From NCBI GenBank assembly GCA_023398165.1, contig JAEWSQ010000023.1:1-18248 (forward strand): a DNA stretch of 18,248 nt, read 5' to 3'. The notes beneath the pieces are model-generated. The model was not told the DNA's origin and ran no database searches. It worked only from the letters and a program-made list of their open reading frames with translations. Source of the DNA: Spirochaetota bacterium (GTDB taxonomy: Bacteria > Spirochaetota > Spirochaetia > Treponematales > Treponemataceae). A program made the translations under genes and the position numbers. Below are positions 8,078 through 15,595 of this stretch, one piece after another (position 1 is the first letter of the stretch; every line of letters begins with the position of its first letter).

Positions 8078-9349
8078 ATGTTAGACTATCGTTTTATCAA
8101 GGAAAACCTTGATGCAGTAAAGAACAATATTAAGGCCCGCAACATGAATGCGGATGCCGATGCGGTTGTACGCTTATTTGACAAGCGGACAGAATTAGTG
8201 ACCTCTTTACAGGCTTTACAGCAGAAACGCAATGATAATGCCAAGGCTATGAAAGGCAAACTTGACAATGATATGCGCCAGAAGCTTATAGAAGAAGGAA
8301 AATCCATTAAGGATGAAATTGCGCAGGCTGAAATTCTTCTTGCAAAAGCTGAGGAAGAGCTTGATATTGAAGGAAGGAAGATTCCCAATATGGCTCATCC
8401 TGATGCGCCTGTAGGAGCCTTGGATACCGAAAATCTTGAAGTAAAAAGAGTGGGAACACCAAGGAAATTCACATTTACTCCTAAAGATCACGTTGAGTTG
8501 GGACAGTCTTTGGATTTAATCGATTTTGACGCGGCTACAAAGGTTTCCGGCAGCAAGTTTTATTACCTCAAAAATGAAGCAGTTTTTCTTGAACAGGCTC
8601 TTGTCATGTATGCGCTAAATACCCTGCGCAAACATGGATTTACACCCTTTATTACCCCCGATGTCGCCCGCGAGGAAATTCTCCAGGGAATCGGGTTTAA
8701 TCCAAGAGGAAACGAGTCAAATATATACAGCCTTGAAGGCGAAGGTTCCTGCCTTGTTGCTACCGCTGAAATAACCTTAGGCGGCTACCACAGCGATGAA
8801 ATACTAAACAAAGACAAACTGCCCCTGTACTATTGCGGAATATCGCACTGTTTCAGAAGGGAAGCAGGAGCCGCAGGACAGTTTTCAAAGGGATTGTACC
8901 GCGTTCACCAGTTTACAAAGCTAGAGATGTTTGTATACTGCCTTCCTGAACAGTCGGATGCTATTCATGAAAAACTCCGCCTCATAGAAGAAGAAATATT
9001 TACCGGTCTAGGTCTTCCTTTCCGGGTTGTAGATACCTGCACCGGAGATCTTGGTGCTCCGGCATACCGCAAATGGGATCTTGAAGCATGGATGCCCGGA
9101 CGCAACGGCGGCGACTGGGGGGAAGTAACTTCCACATCGAATTGTACTGATTATCAGTCCAGAAGGTTAAATGTCCGGTATAAAGATGATGACGGTAAAA
9201 ATAAATTTGTGCATATGCTTAACGGAACTGCGGTTGCAGTCTCGAGAGCCCTTGTTGCAGTAATGGAAAATTATCAGAATGAAGACGGCTCTATTACCGT
9301 TCCTGAAGTACTCGTACCATACTGCGGATTTACTGTTATTAAACGTTAA
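8078..9349 (+). CDS. serS: Seryl-tRNA synthetase
   Basis: 423-aa class II synthetase charging tRNA-Ser (and tRNA-Sec where present), cytosolic dimer. Residues 1-~108 are the antiparallel coiled-coil arm that grips the long variable arm of tRNA-Ser (MLDYRFIKENLDAVKNN is the standard opening, fixing the start). Motif 1 is near 186-194 (HGFTPFITP), the serine-site TAE at 229-231, motif 2 at ~259-283 (FRREAGAAG ... QFTKLEMF) and motif 3 at ~382-400 (NGTAVAVSRALVAVMEN). The length and all key residues are normal. The gene is divergent from smc, has its own promoter with no convincing Shine-Dalgarno, and is followed at once by a terminator, so it is monocistronic. Confidence 0.98.
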   Translation: MLDYRFIKENLDAVKNNIKARNMNADADAVVRLFDKRTELVTSLQALQQKRNDNAKAMKGKLDNDMRQKLIEEGKSIKDEIAQAEILLAKAEEELDIEGRKIPNMAHPDAPVGALDTENLEVKRVGTPRKFTFTPKDHVELGQSLDLIDFDAATKVSGSKFYYLKNEAVFLEQALVMYALNTLRKHGFTPFITPDVAREEILQGIGFNPRGNESNIYSLEGEGSCLVATAEITLGGYHSDEILNKDKLPLYYCGISHCFRREAGAAGQFSKGLYRVHQFTKLEMFVYCLPEQSDAIHEKLRLIEEEIFTGLGLPFRVVDTCTGDLGAPAYRKWDLEAWMPGRNGGDWGEVTSTSNCTDYQSRRLNVRYKDDDGKNKFVHMLNGTAVAVSRALVAVMENYQNEDGSITVPEVLVPYCGFTVIKR

Positions 9350-9362
9350 AAGATTACGCATG

Positions 9363-9394
9363 AGCCGTACTTGCCTTTGAGTACGGCTTTTTTT
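9363..9394 (+). terminator. Rho-independent terminator of serS
   Basis: AGCCGTACT (9363-9371) pairs perfectly with AGTACGGCT (9380-9388) around an 8-base loop, followed by T at 9388-9394. The stem starts 14 bases after the serS stop. On the minus strand there is no T-run after the stem, so it should work mainly for serS. Confidence 0.9.
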
Positions 9395-10334
9395 ATATCA
9401 TTATTTTATTATACAGCCTTTCATATAAAAATCTGCGGTCTTCCTCACGTATTGAAGTAATTGATGCAAGTGCACATTGTTTTTTATTCTCCGTAAGCGG
9501 ACTTCCTATAATCTTTTCTACACATACTGTTATATATATTGTTCTATGTATTCTTTGAACAGGCACAGATAATTCTGCGGCATATTCATTACCCTCATAC
9601 AGGGGTATTTGACCCGACCGGCAGCCGAAGACCAGTTCTTTGTGAGAGATAAAAAGAAGCGAAAGCGGTTCAATACGCCCCTCAACACAAGGGATTTCCA
9701 CTGTTTGCCCGCTTAGGTACAAACCTGCATTTACCGCACTATAGTATTCTTCAACATTTTGTGCCTTATTCTCTGTGAACATGTCTATAGACCTCTGAAA
9801 ATCTGTCCCGTGCAGTGCATTGACCACGGAAAGAACATTCTGCTCTGCATGTTCCGTTATTTTCTGCCAGGCATCTTTTGAGAATAGCGGAATATCAGGG
9901 TGTGTTATGCAGTCTATTGAGAGGGATTTTTTTTCCTGTGTATTGAAAAATACTTTAGCTCCTATCTGCTTTTCAAAAGGCTGTGAATCATCGAGCTGCT
10001 TGAAAATATGAGGAGAAATGACGAGGGCATAACCCTGCCTTACAATACGGAAACTTGTTTCAAAAAAGAGACCGCGCCCTTTATAGTAAAAAAAAATACA
10101 TACAGGTGTTTTATCCGGGATGGGTAAAAAGTAATTAGCAAGAGGTAAAAATAGAATTCCCTCTTCTGTTATAGAATAGGACTTTGGTTTTATTGTGACA
10201 GGCTCAAACTGCGGAAGATGCCTCTCATGCGGAATGAAACGGGTTGAAACAGACTTAATAATGAGAAGGGGAAGATCTTCCGAAAGATTTTTCACAATAA
10301 TATCACGCTCAATACGCGACAATACGTTACTCAA
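9393..10334 (-). CDS. Uncharacterised protein, possibly PilZ-like
   Basis: 313 aa with no signal peptide or membrane segment, so cytosolic. It is predicted mainly beta-rich. The ending (CALASITSIREEDRRFLYERLYN, ~285-309) resembles the last strand and helix of PilZ/YcgR-type domains, which bind c-di-GMP, but the RxxxR and (D/N)xSxxG ligand motifs are not clearly present, so the assignment is tentative. The start is TTG at 10334 with GGGGA at 10344-10348, 9 bases upstream. It overlaps the upstream lipoprotein gene by 8 bases and is surely co-transcribed with it. The stop touches the T-run of the convergent serS terminator. Confidence 0.85.
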   Translation of the reverse strand: MSNVLSRIERDIIVKNLSEDLPLLIIKSVSTRFIPHERHLPQFEPVTIKPKSYSITEEGILFLPLANYFLPIPDKTPVCIFFYYKGRGLFFETSFRIVRQGYALVISPHIFKQLDDSQPFEKQIGAKVFFNTQEKKSLSIDCITHPDIPLFSKDAWQKITEHAEQNVLSVVNALHGTDFQRSIDMFTENKAQNVEEYYSAVNAGLYLSGQTVEIPCVEGRIEPLSLLFISHKELVFGCRSGQIPLYEGNEYAAELSVPVQRIHRTIYITVCVEKIIGSPLTENKKQCALASITSIREEDRRFLYERLYNKIMI

Positions 10335-11076
10335 TGACGATACTCCCCAGCTGAACCTGATCTATAAATTCACCTGTACCGCTTGAGCTTATGTACACCC
10401 ACATGTCGTAATATGACTTTTTTGCAATAACTCTCACAGGAATTTCATAAATACTTTCCGTTTCATTTTCCCGGAGAAAGGGTTTTCCATAAATCCATGA
10501 TTCAGGCACGGGATAACTCATAAACTGATATTCCAAAACAGAACTGATGTAAGAGCGTTTTGGGGAAAAAAGATTCTTTGAGATTTTTCCTCCTTTGAGG
10601 GCAAGAAAAAAACCGTCAAGTATCTTCCGTGTAGAATCAGTTATTGCTCTTGTGTCAAGGCTCGCAAAATCCGTAATAGACGGGAATATAACATCATCAG
10701 AATATGATGAATACATATATAAATTAGAAGATTTTTTATTAGTAAGAAGACCCTTCTTAACATTTGCTTCCTGCAGTTTATCCTGCTGCTGCATCTCCTG
10801 ACGTACCTGTTCCGCCTGCTGCAGAATCTTATCAAACTCAGGATTTCCGGAAGAGACCGGAGATGATTCATTATCGGCAGTCTCTGCAGATGCATCCTCA
10901 TAAAGAATGAATCCGTCTATTTCATCTGTCCAGACAATAGAGTCCTGATTGGTCTGAATTCGGGAGCGTAAAGTATCGTCTTCAATAACAGGGGACAAAG
11001 GAGAGTGGGTATTTGTACAGGAGAACAAGGTAACTATCAGTATGGAAGCAAAAGACATTATACTTTTTTTAAGCAT
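10327..11076 (-). CDS. Lipoprotein of unknown function
   Basis: 249 aa. The first 20 residues (MLKKSIMSFASILIVTLFSC) are a lipoprotein signal with Cys20 as the lipidation site, so this is an envelope protein. A Gln/Glu-rich, probably coiled stretch at ~84-105 precedes a more ordered C-terminal domain (~130-249) with no family I recognise. The ATG at 11076 lies 6 bases after a perfect -10 box and has no Shine-Dalgarno, so the message looks leaderless. The next gene (313 aa, cytosolic) starts within the last codons of this one, which suggests a shared function despite different compartments. Confidence 0.9.
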   Translation of the reverse strand: MLKKSIMSFASILIVTLFSCTNTHSPLSPVIEDDTLRSRIQTNQDSIVWTDEIDGFILYEDASAETADNESSPVSSGNPEFDKILQQAEQVRQEMQQQDKLQEANVKKGLLTNKKSSNLYMYSSYSDDVIFPSITDFASLDTRAITDSTRKILDGFFLALKGGKISKNLFSPKRSYISSVLEYQFMSYPVPESWIYGKPFLRENETESIYEIPVRVIAKKSYYDMWVYISSSGTGEFIDQVQLGSIVIE

Positions 11077-11082
11077 GAATCT

Positions 11083-11111
11083 ATTATACTACAATATCTT
11101 ACTTTTCTCAA
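11083..11111 (-). promoter_or_regulatory. Promoter of the lipoprotein operon
   Basis: On the minus strand TTGAGA (11106-11111), a 17-base spacer and TATAAT (11083-11088) form a strong sigma-70-type promoter. Six bases separate the -10 box from the ATG, placing the transcript start on the start codon itself. Confidence 0.7.
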
Positions 11112-11144
11112 TAATCTATAGTATCATACTGTAAACCTTCTATA

Positions 11145-11173
11145 TAGACAGACCGTGCTTTTCTGTATAAAAT
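11145..11173 (+). promoter_or_regulatory. Promoter of the aconitase-family gene
   Basis: TAGACA (11145-11150), 17 bases and TAAAAT (11168-11173), overlapping an alternative TATAAA at 11166-11171. The leader of about 28 bases carries GGAG at 11197-11200. A small inverted repeat AGTATcATACT (11120-11130) lies between this promoter and the divergent lipoprotein promoter. Confidence 0.5.
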
Positions 11174-11207
11174 TAATCTAAAGTATTATTCACATTGGAG
11201 TTATTGT

Positions 11208-13238
11208 ATGGCACTGACGCTTGCAGAAAAAATTATTCAGTCACATATTGTAAAAGAGGCTTGTTCTTCCACAGCATTTACCGCTGGAGAGCCCATTGAA
11301 CGGGGCAAGGATATTGCAATAAAAATTGACCAAACCCTGACCCAGGATGCAACCGGTACTATGGCATATTTACAGTTTGAAACTATCGGCATACCGCGGG
11401 TAAAAACAGAAGTGTCAGTTTCTTATATAGATCACAATACCCTCCAGACAGACTTCCGCAACATGGATGATCACTTTTACCTCCAGAGCATTGCTCAAAA
11501 ATACGGCCTGTGGTTTTCAAGGGCGGGAAACGGCATTTGCCATCAGGTACATCTTGAACGTTTCGGCAAACCGGGAAAAACACTGCTGGGGTCTGACTCA
11601 CACACGCCCACAGGAGGCGGACTTGGAATGATAGCAATAGGCGCAGGCGGTCTCGATGTTGCTGTAGCTATGGGCGGCGGAGCTTTTCATCTTTCCATGC
11701 CCAAGATTTTCGGAGTAAAACTTACAGGAGAACTTAAAAACGGCGTGAGCGCCAAAGATATTATTCTCGAAGTACTGAGAAGAGAAACGGTAAAAGGCGG
11801 AGTCGGCGCTGTATATGAATATTACGGAAGCGGTGCCGCATCATTATCTGTACCCCAGAGAGCGACCATTACCAACATGGGCGCAGAACTCGGCGCAACT
11901 TTTAGTATTTTCCCCTCCGATGAGACAACCAAAAAGTTTTTAACCTCGATGGGAAGAGAAAAAGATTGGATAGAGATGAAATCTGATGAAGGGGCTTCCT
12001 ATGATAAGGTACTAGAAATTAATCTTTCTGCCCTCTCTCCCCTTGCCGCAAAACCTCATTCACCCGATGAAGTAAGCCCCATATGTGAAATTGAGGGAAC
12101 AAAGGTTCATCAGGTTGCCATAGGCTCCTGTACAAACAGTTCACTTGATGATCTTGCGCGCGTTGCAGCCATTGTTAAGGGAAACCATATAGCACCCGGC
12201 GTTGAAGCAGGTATTGCTCCCGGAAGCAGAACCACGCTTCTTATGGCAGAAAAAGCAGGAATTCTGGGGGACTTGATTCGAGCCGGTTTTAGAATTCTTG
12301 AGAGCGCATGCGGTCCGTGCATTGGCATGGGATTTGCGCCCAATTCGGAAGGAGTATCTTTACGAACATTTAACAGAAACTTTAAGGGACGAAGCGGAAC
12401 TCCCGATGCCGGAATATACCTCGTGTCGCCTGAAACCGCAGCAGCTTCTGCAATTACCGGTGTTATTACAGATCCCTCCTCGTTATCAGTATCGTACAGC
12501 ATTAAACAGGGAGAAAGCTTTCTCGACGGAAAGACAGCACATCTTTCTTTTAATGACGTCGTAACAGAGGCAAGAGATGACGGAATGCTCATTCCGCCCC
12601 TTTCAGAAAAAGAAGCTTCTACAGTTGATATTATCCGCGGACCGAACATTAAACCCTGCCCTTCTTCACCCGAAATGAGTTCCGTTATGGAATACCCGGT
12701 ACTGTTGAAAGCAGGAGACAATGTAACCACCGATGACATAATGCCTGCAGGAGCAAAAGTTCTGCCGCTCCGTTCAAATATCCCTGAAATTTCAAAGTTC
12801 ACCTTCGAGCGCATTGATGCGGGCTTCTATGCAAAAACAGCTGCAAACCGTGAAAAAGGAAATAATGGATGTTTTGTAGTCGGAGGCGAAAACTACGGAC
12901 AGGGCTCCTCAAGAGAACATGCAGCCCTCGCACCGATGTATCTTGGAGTGAGAGCAGTTATTGTTAAATCGTTTGCACGCATCCATAAAGCGAACCTAAT
13001 TAACTACGGTATTATTCCGGTTACTTTTAAAAATCCGTCTGATTATGATCTTATTACTGAAGACGATATTTTACACATCGGCAATATAGATGCGGCATTG
13101 AAAACCGGTGAGGATTTTTTAATAACAATACAGAAAACCGGTAAAACATTTGAAGGAGTTAACGGCCTCGACCAGAGAAGCAGAACTATTCTTCAAAACG
13201 GCGGTCTTGCTGTATACACTAGAAACGGCGGACAATAA
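11208..13238 (+). CDS. Aconitate hydratase family enzyme (short, Aquifex-type form)
   Basis: 676-aa [4Fe-4S] hydro-lyase isomerising citrate to isocitrate if it is a true aconitase. Cluster ligands are visible: C308 in GSCTNSS, and C368 and C371 in ACGPCIG. LGSDSHTPTGGGLG is at 127-140. The C-terminal swivel domain carries YGQGSSREHAAL at 563-574. At 676 aa it is shorter than the ~890-aa AcnA class and matches the ~650-aa putative (Aquifex-type) aconitases; the subfamily includes paralogues such as homoaconitase, so substrate is less certain than fold. ATG at 11208 with GGAG 7 bases upstream. An HD phosphohydrolase gene follows after 2 bases, so the two are co-transcribed. Confidence 0.94.
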   Translation: MALTLAEKIIQSHIVKEACSSTAFTAGEPIERGKDIAIKIDQTLTQDATGTMAYLQFETIGIPRVKTEVSVSYIDHNTLQTDFRNMDDHFYLQSIAQKYGLWFSRAGNGICHQVHLERFGKPGKTLLGSDSHTPTGGGLGMIAIGAGGLDVAVAMGGGAFHLSMPKIFGVKLTGELKNGVSAKDIILEVLRRETVKGGVGAVYEYYGSGAASLSVPQRATITNMGAELGATFSIFPSDETTKKFLTSMGREKDWIEMKSDEGASYDKVLEINLSALSPLAAKPHSPDEVSPICEIEGTKVHQVAIGSCTNSSLDDLARVAAIVKGNHIAPGVEAGIAPGSRTTLLMAEKAGILGDLIRAGFRILESACGPCIGMGFAPNSEGVSLRTFNRNFKGRSGTPDAGIYLVSPETAAASAITGVITDPSSLSVSYSIKQGESFLDGKTAHLSFNDVVTEARDDGMLIPPLSEKEASTVDIIRGPNIKPCPSSPEMSSVMEYPVLLKAGDNVTTDDIMPAGAKVLPLRSNIPEISKFTFERIDAGFYAKTAANREKGNNGCFVVGGENYGQGSSREHAALAPMYLGVRAVIVKSFARIHKANLINYGIIPVTFKNPSDYDLITEDDILHIGNIDAALKTGEDFLITIQKTGKTFEGVNGLDQRSRTILQNGGLAVYTRNGGQ

Positions 13239-13240
13239 GA

Positions 13241-14485
13241 TTGGCTGAAATGCACGCGGTAAGAGATCCGCTTTGGAAACATATTTACCTTCCTCAAAAA
13301 CTCTATGAAGCCTGTTTCACAAAAGAGTTTTTGAGGCTGAGCGCTATTAAACAGCTCGGGCCGACCTATATGGTTTACCCCGGAGCCACACATACCCGCG
13401 CATCTCACTCATTCGGAGTATACTATATTGCATCAAGGCTTTTGGAAACCCTGCTAAGGAAGGGAGCCGTTCAGTGGGTTTCAAAAACCGGCTGCGCCTC
13501 TTTTAAAGCCGCCGCTTTATTTCATGATTTGGGTCATTTTCCGTACACTCACTCTCTTAAGGAGCTTCCTCTCAAAGATCATGAAGAGCTCACCGGTTCA
13601 ATTATACGGAACAGCAGCATTGCTTCGCTCATAGATGAGAGCGGAGGAAATGCAGAGCAGACAGCAGAAATTGTCGACACGTCTATACAGACTGATAATA
13701 CCGAGACTCTTTTTTTCAGAAAACTGCTCTCGGGCGTACTTGACCCCGATAAACTTGATTACCTGAACAGGGATGCGTTTTTCTGCGGTGTTCCCTACGG
13801 CATTCAGGATACCGATTTTGTTCTTTCTGCCGTTATGCCGGATAAAGAAAAAGGAATAACACTCCCGTCGCAGGCAATATTATCGGTTGAGAACCTCTTA
13901 TTTTCCAAATACCTTATGTACCGTGCTGTGTACTGGCATAAAACGGTCAGAATAGCGACGGCAATGATGAAAAAAACACTCTATACAGCCCTTCAAAATG
14001 AGATTGTCAGGCCTGAAGAACTTTATACTCTTGATGATCAAGGTTTATACACGCTTCTTGAAAATAAACCCTATTTTGAGGAACTTGAATGCGCCGATGC
14101 TGTTAAAAAGAGAAGAATTTACAGCGTTATGTTTGAATCTCCGTTTTCCCCGGACACAGTGTTTCACACACGACTCGAAAAACTTGATTTTCGTCTTTTG
14201 AGCGAGATACAGATTGCGCAGATTATAGGATGCAAGCCGTATCAGGTTATTATTGATATTCCTGAACGTATTTCATTTGAAAGCGATTTATGGATCAATG
14301 ATGAAAAAACCGTGTTTTCCAATAGTTCGACCGTTTTTACAACCGGTACTGTCAGCTCGTTTACATCAAAATTAAGAAAAATCCGCTGTGCACTCGATCC
14401 TGAATTCCTTGCTGCTGCAGTTTCTTCTGATATTCAAAAACTAAAAAAATTAATTGAAGATTTCTTTTTCATGCAGTATACTTAA
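13241..14485 (+). CDS. HD-domain phosphohydrolase (dGTPase/SAMHD1-like, COG1078 type)
   Basis: 414 aa. The N-terminal half has the complete metal site: H51 and H56 in YPGATHTRASHSFGV, H95-D96 in FHDLGHFPYTHS, and D168 in VLDPDKLDYLNRDAF. This arrangement is typical of dNTP triphosphohydrolase-like HD proteins rather than (p)ppGpp hydrolases or HD-GYP phosphodiesterases, so a nucleotide substrate is likely but not shown. The C-terminal ~200 residues are helical and less conserved. The first possible start is TTG at 13241, two bases after the aconitase stop; ATG at 13250 (MHAVRDPLW) is an equally good choice. The final bases contain the promoter of the next gene. Confidence 0.93.
   Translation: MAEMHAVRDPLWKHIYLPQKLYEACFTKEFLRLSAIKQLGPTYMVYPGATHTRASHSFGVYYIASRLLETLLRKGAVQWVSKTGCASFKAAALFHDLGHFPYTHSLKELPLKDHEELTGSIIRNSSIASLIDESGGNAEQTAEIVDTSIQTDNTETLFFRKLLSGVLDPDKLDYLNRDAFFCGVPYGIQDTDFVLSAVMPDKEKGITLPSQAILSVENLLFSKYLMYRAVYWHKTVRIATAMMKKTLYTALQNEIVRPEELYTLDDQGLYTLLENKPYFEELECADAVKKRRIYSVMFESPFSPDTVFHTRLEKLDFRLLSEIQIAQIIGCKPYQVIIDIPERISFESDLWINDEKTVFSNSSTVFTTGTVSSFTSKLRKIRCALDPEFLAAAVSSDIQKLKKLIEDFFFMQYT
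14454..14482 (+). promoter_or_regulatory. Internal promoter for the ComFB gene
   Basis: TTGAAG (14454-14459), 17 bases and TATACT (14477-14482) lie in the last codons of the HD gene. The expected start near 14489 gives a 30-base leader with AGGAG at 14509-14513. The ComFB gene can thus be transcribed apart from the aconitase-HD unit. Confidence 0.6.
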
Positions 14486-14518
14486 TCCGGGATCGGTATT
14501 ACAAAAAGAGGAGCAAGT

Positions 14519-15229
14519 ATGAACGTTCATAATGCAAATGAAGAATTGGTTATAGACAGGGTTAATGAGCTTTATACCCAGGTTAAAAAGATGGACGCGC
14601 ACTGGCTTACCTGCGACTGCGAGCACTGCCGCATTGATGCAATAAGTTATGTTCTTAATAGAATACCTCCCCGCTATGTTGTTTCCGGCAGAGGTATAAT
14701 TCATAATTCAATTGAAAACGATGCCCAGCTGAAAGCTGATATTGACTCACTCATTATTGAAGCGATGCACATTATCAGTTCGGTTAAAAGGCCGTATCAT
14801 GAAATGCATATTGAAAAACAGATTCTGGCTGAAGGTCCTTTTTATAACTTTCCTACTTTTTTCGGCGCTGTTTATGACGGAAATACGTTCCAGCCGCTTG
14901 GAAATGCGCAGGTTACCTTAAAGCTTGATAATTATCCTGCCCAGATGATCGATTATACCTGGTCTAATCCTTATTACACTGCAGAGATGACCAAGGCCGC
15001 TTATTCATTCCTTGTAAAACCGCAAAAAGCGGAGCGCGAGAATATAAGTTCTGTGTTTGTTTTCACCCTTGAGGTTCATCTTCAAGGCTACGATTCTGTT
15101 TCCTATAGCTTCAGCGTGCCTCTCATAAGCGAAGGTGTAATCCGCAGTTCCTCTAATTCTACGTATTCATTGAAGATACAGGATTTATTTATGTTTCCGT
15201 CGAACACTGAAAACCCGATGGATGACTAG
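14519..15229 (+). CDS. comFB: ComFB-family protein with an extra beta-rich C-terminal domain
   Basis: 236 aa. Residues 1-~95 match the ComFB family: EELVIDRVNELY, then C32-x-C34-xx-C37 followed by RIDAISYVLNRIPPRYVVS (38-56). From memory, the family was named for late competence and has recently been reported to include cyclic-dinucleotide receptors. Known members are about 90-180 aa; here ~140 residues follow. That part (~112-236) has FGAVYDGNTFQPLGNAQVTL and a later YxF stretch like a transthyretin/carboxypeptidase-regulatory beta-sandwich, but with no signal peptide. ATG follows AGGAG by 5 bases. Own promoter in the preceding gene; the stop codon overlaps the tRNA-Pro promoter. No competence machinery is adjacent. 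Confidence 0.88.
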   Translation: MNVHNANEELVIDRVNELYTQVKKMDAHWLTCDCEHCRIDAISYVLNRIPPRYVVSGRGIIHNSIENDAQLKADIDSLIIEAMHIISSVKRPYHEMHIEKQILAEGPFYNFPTFFGAVYDGNTFQPLGNAQVTLKLDNYPAQMIDYTWSNPYYTAEMTKAAYSFLVKPQKAERENISSVFVFTLEVHLQGYDSVSYSFSVPLISEGVIRSSSNSTYSLKIQDLFMFPSNTENPMDD

Positions 15230-15255
15230 ACACTGACATCTTTTTTTGGTATAGT
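15227..15255 (+). promoter_or_regulatory. Promoter of tRNA-Pro
   Basis: TAGACA (15227-15232), 17 bases and TATAGT (15250-15255), with the tRNA starting 13 bases after the -10 box. The -35 box contains the TAG stop of the ComFB gene. The -35 sequence is the same as at the aconitase promoter. Confidence 0.6.
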
Positions 15256-15267
15256 GAGGAAATATTA

Positions 15268-15340
15268 CGGGATGTAGCCTAGGGGCTAAGGCGTCTGGTT
15301 TGGGACCAGAAGATCGGGGGTTCAAATCCCTCCATCCCGA
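15268..15340 (+). tRNA. tRNA-Pro, anticodon UGG
   Basis: Complete cloverleaf: acceptor stem CGGGATG (15268-15274) with CATCCCG (15333-15339), D arm GCCT/AGGC (15277-15280, 15289-15292), anticodon stem TCTGG/CCAGA with loop TTTGGGA giving anticodon TGG at 15301-15303, and T arm with loop TTCAAAT (15321-15327). The discriminator base is A15340. The 3' CCA is not encoded and must be added. Confidence 0.97.
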
Positions 15341-15390
15341 GTATAATCACTTGTAGTATAAAGAATAAAAAACTTGTATAAACTTCGATT

Positions 15391-15423
15391 AAAAAAATAC
15401 CACAAAGTCTTGTGGTATTTTTT
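15391..15423 (+). terminator. Rho-independent terminator after tRNA-Pro, possibly bidirectional
   Basis: ATACCACAA pairs with TTGTGGTAT around the loop AGTC (15406-15409). A's before and T's after extend the stem and provide a T-run on both strands. It ends tRNA-Pro transcription and may stop minus-strand transcripts arriving from the toxin locus. Confidence 0.88.
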
Positions 15424-15447
15424 ATTTCAGATCAATTTTTTTAAGGT

Positions 15448-15530
15448 GAACAGACCATCCGTTATTGTGTGAAGGTCTCTGACTGGAACGTACCGTTGGA
15501 AGGGATGCCAACTGACAATAACGGCTGTTC
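15448..15530. other. Long imperfect palindrome, possible structured RNA or recombination site
   Basis: Outer arms GAACAG (15448-15453) and CTGTTC (15525-15530) enclose a perfect 10-bp stem, CCGTTATTGT (15459-15468) with ACAATAACGG (15515-15524). Five bases (ACCAT) are unpaired on the left side only. The 46-base interior can form GTTGG/CCAAC (15495-15499, 15508-15512). The CTGTTC arm could alternatively pair with GAACA at 15574-15578. Confidence 0.5.
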
Positions 15531-15536
15531 TGTTTA

Positions 15537-15563
15537 GCACCGATGCCATGACGGCAACGGTGC
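15537..15563. other. GC-rich hairpin
   Basis: GCACCG-A-TGCC pairs with GGCA-A-CGGTGC around ATGAC: ten pairs with one A-A mismatch. There is no T-run on either side, so it is not an ordinary terminator. Confidence 0.55.
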
Positions 15564-15595
15564 GTGCCTGTTGGAACAAAAAGACTTTTACATAA

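Noticed and set aside
12110..12814. 234-residue open frame on the minus strand inside the aconitase gene
   Set aside because: It is the shadow of a strongly conserved coding frame. It has no ribosome site or promoter, and its translation is Ser/Pro/Arg-rich with no recognisable family.
15491..15578. Two GTTGGAA sequences as integron core sites
   Set aside because: They miss the final pyrimidine of GTTRRRY and have no properly placed inverse core partner. Only the 15596-15658 element has full attC layout.
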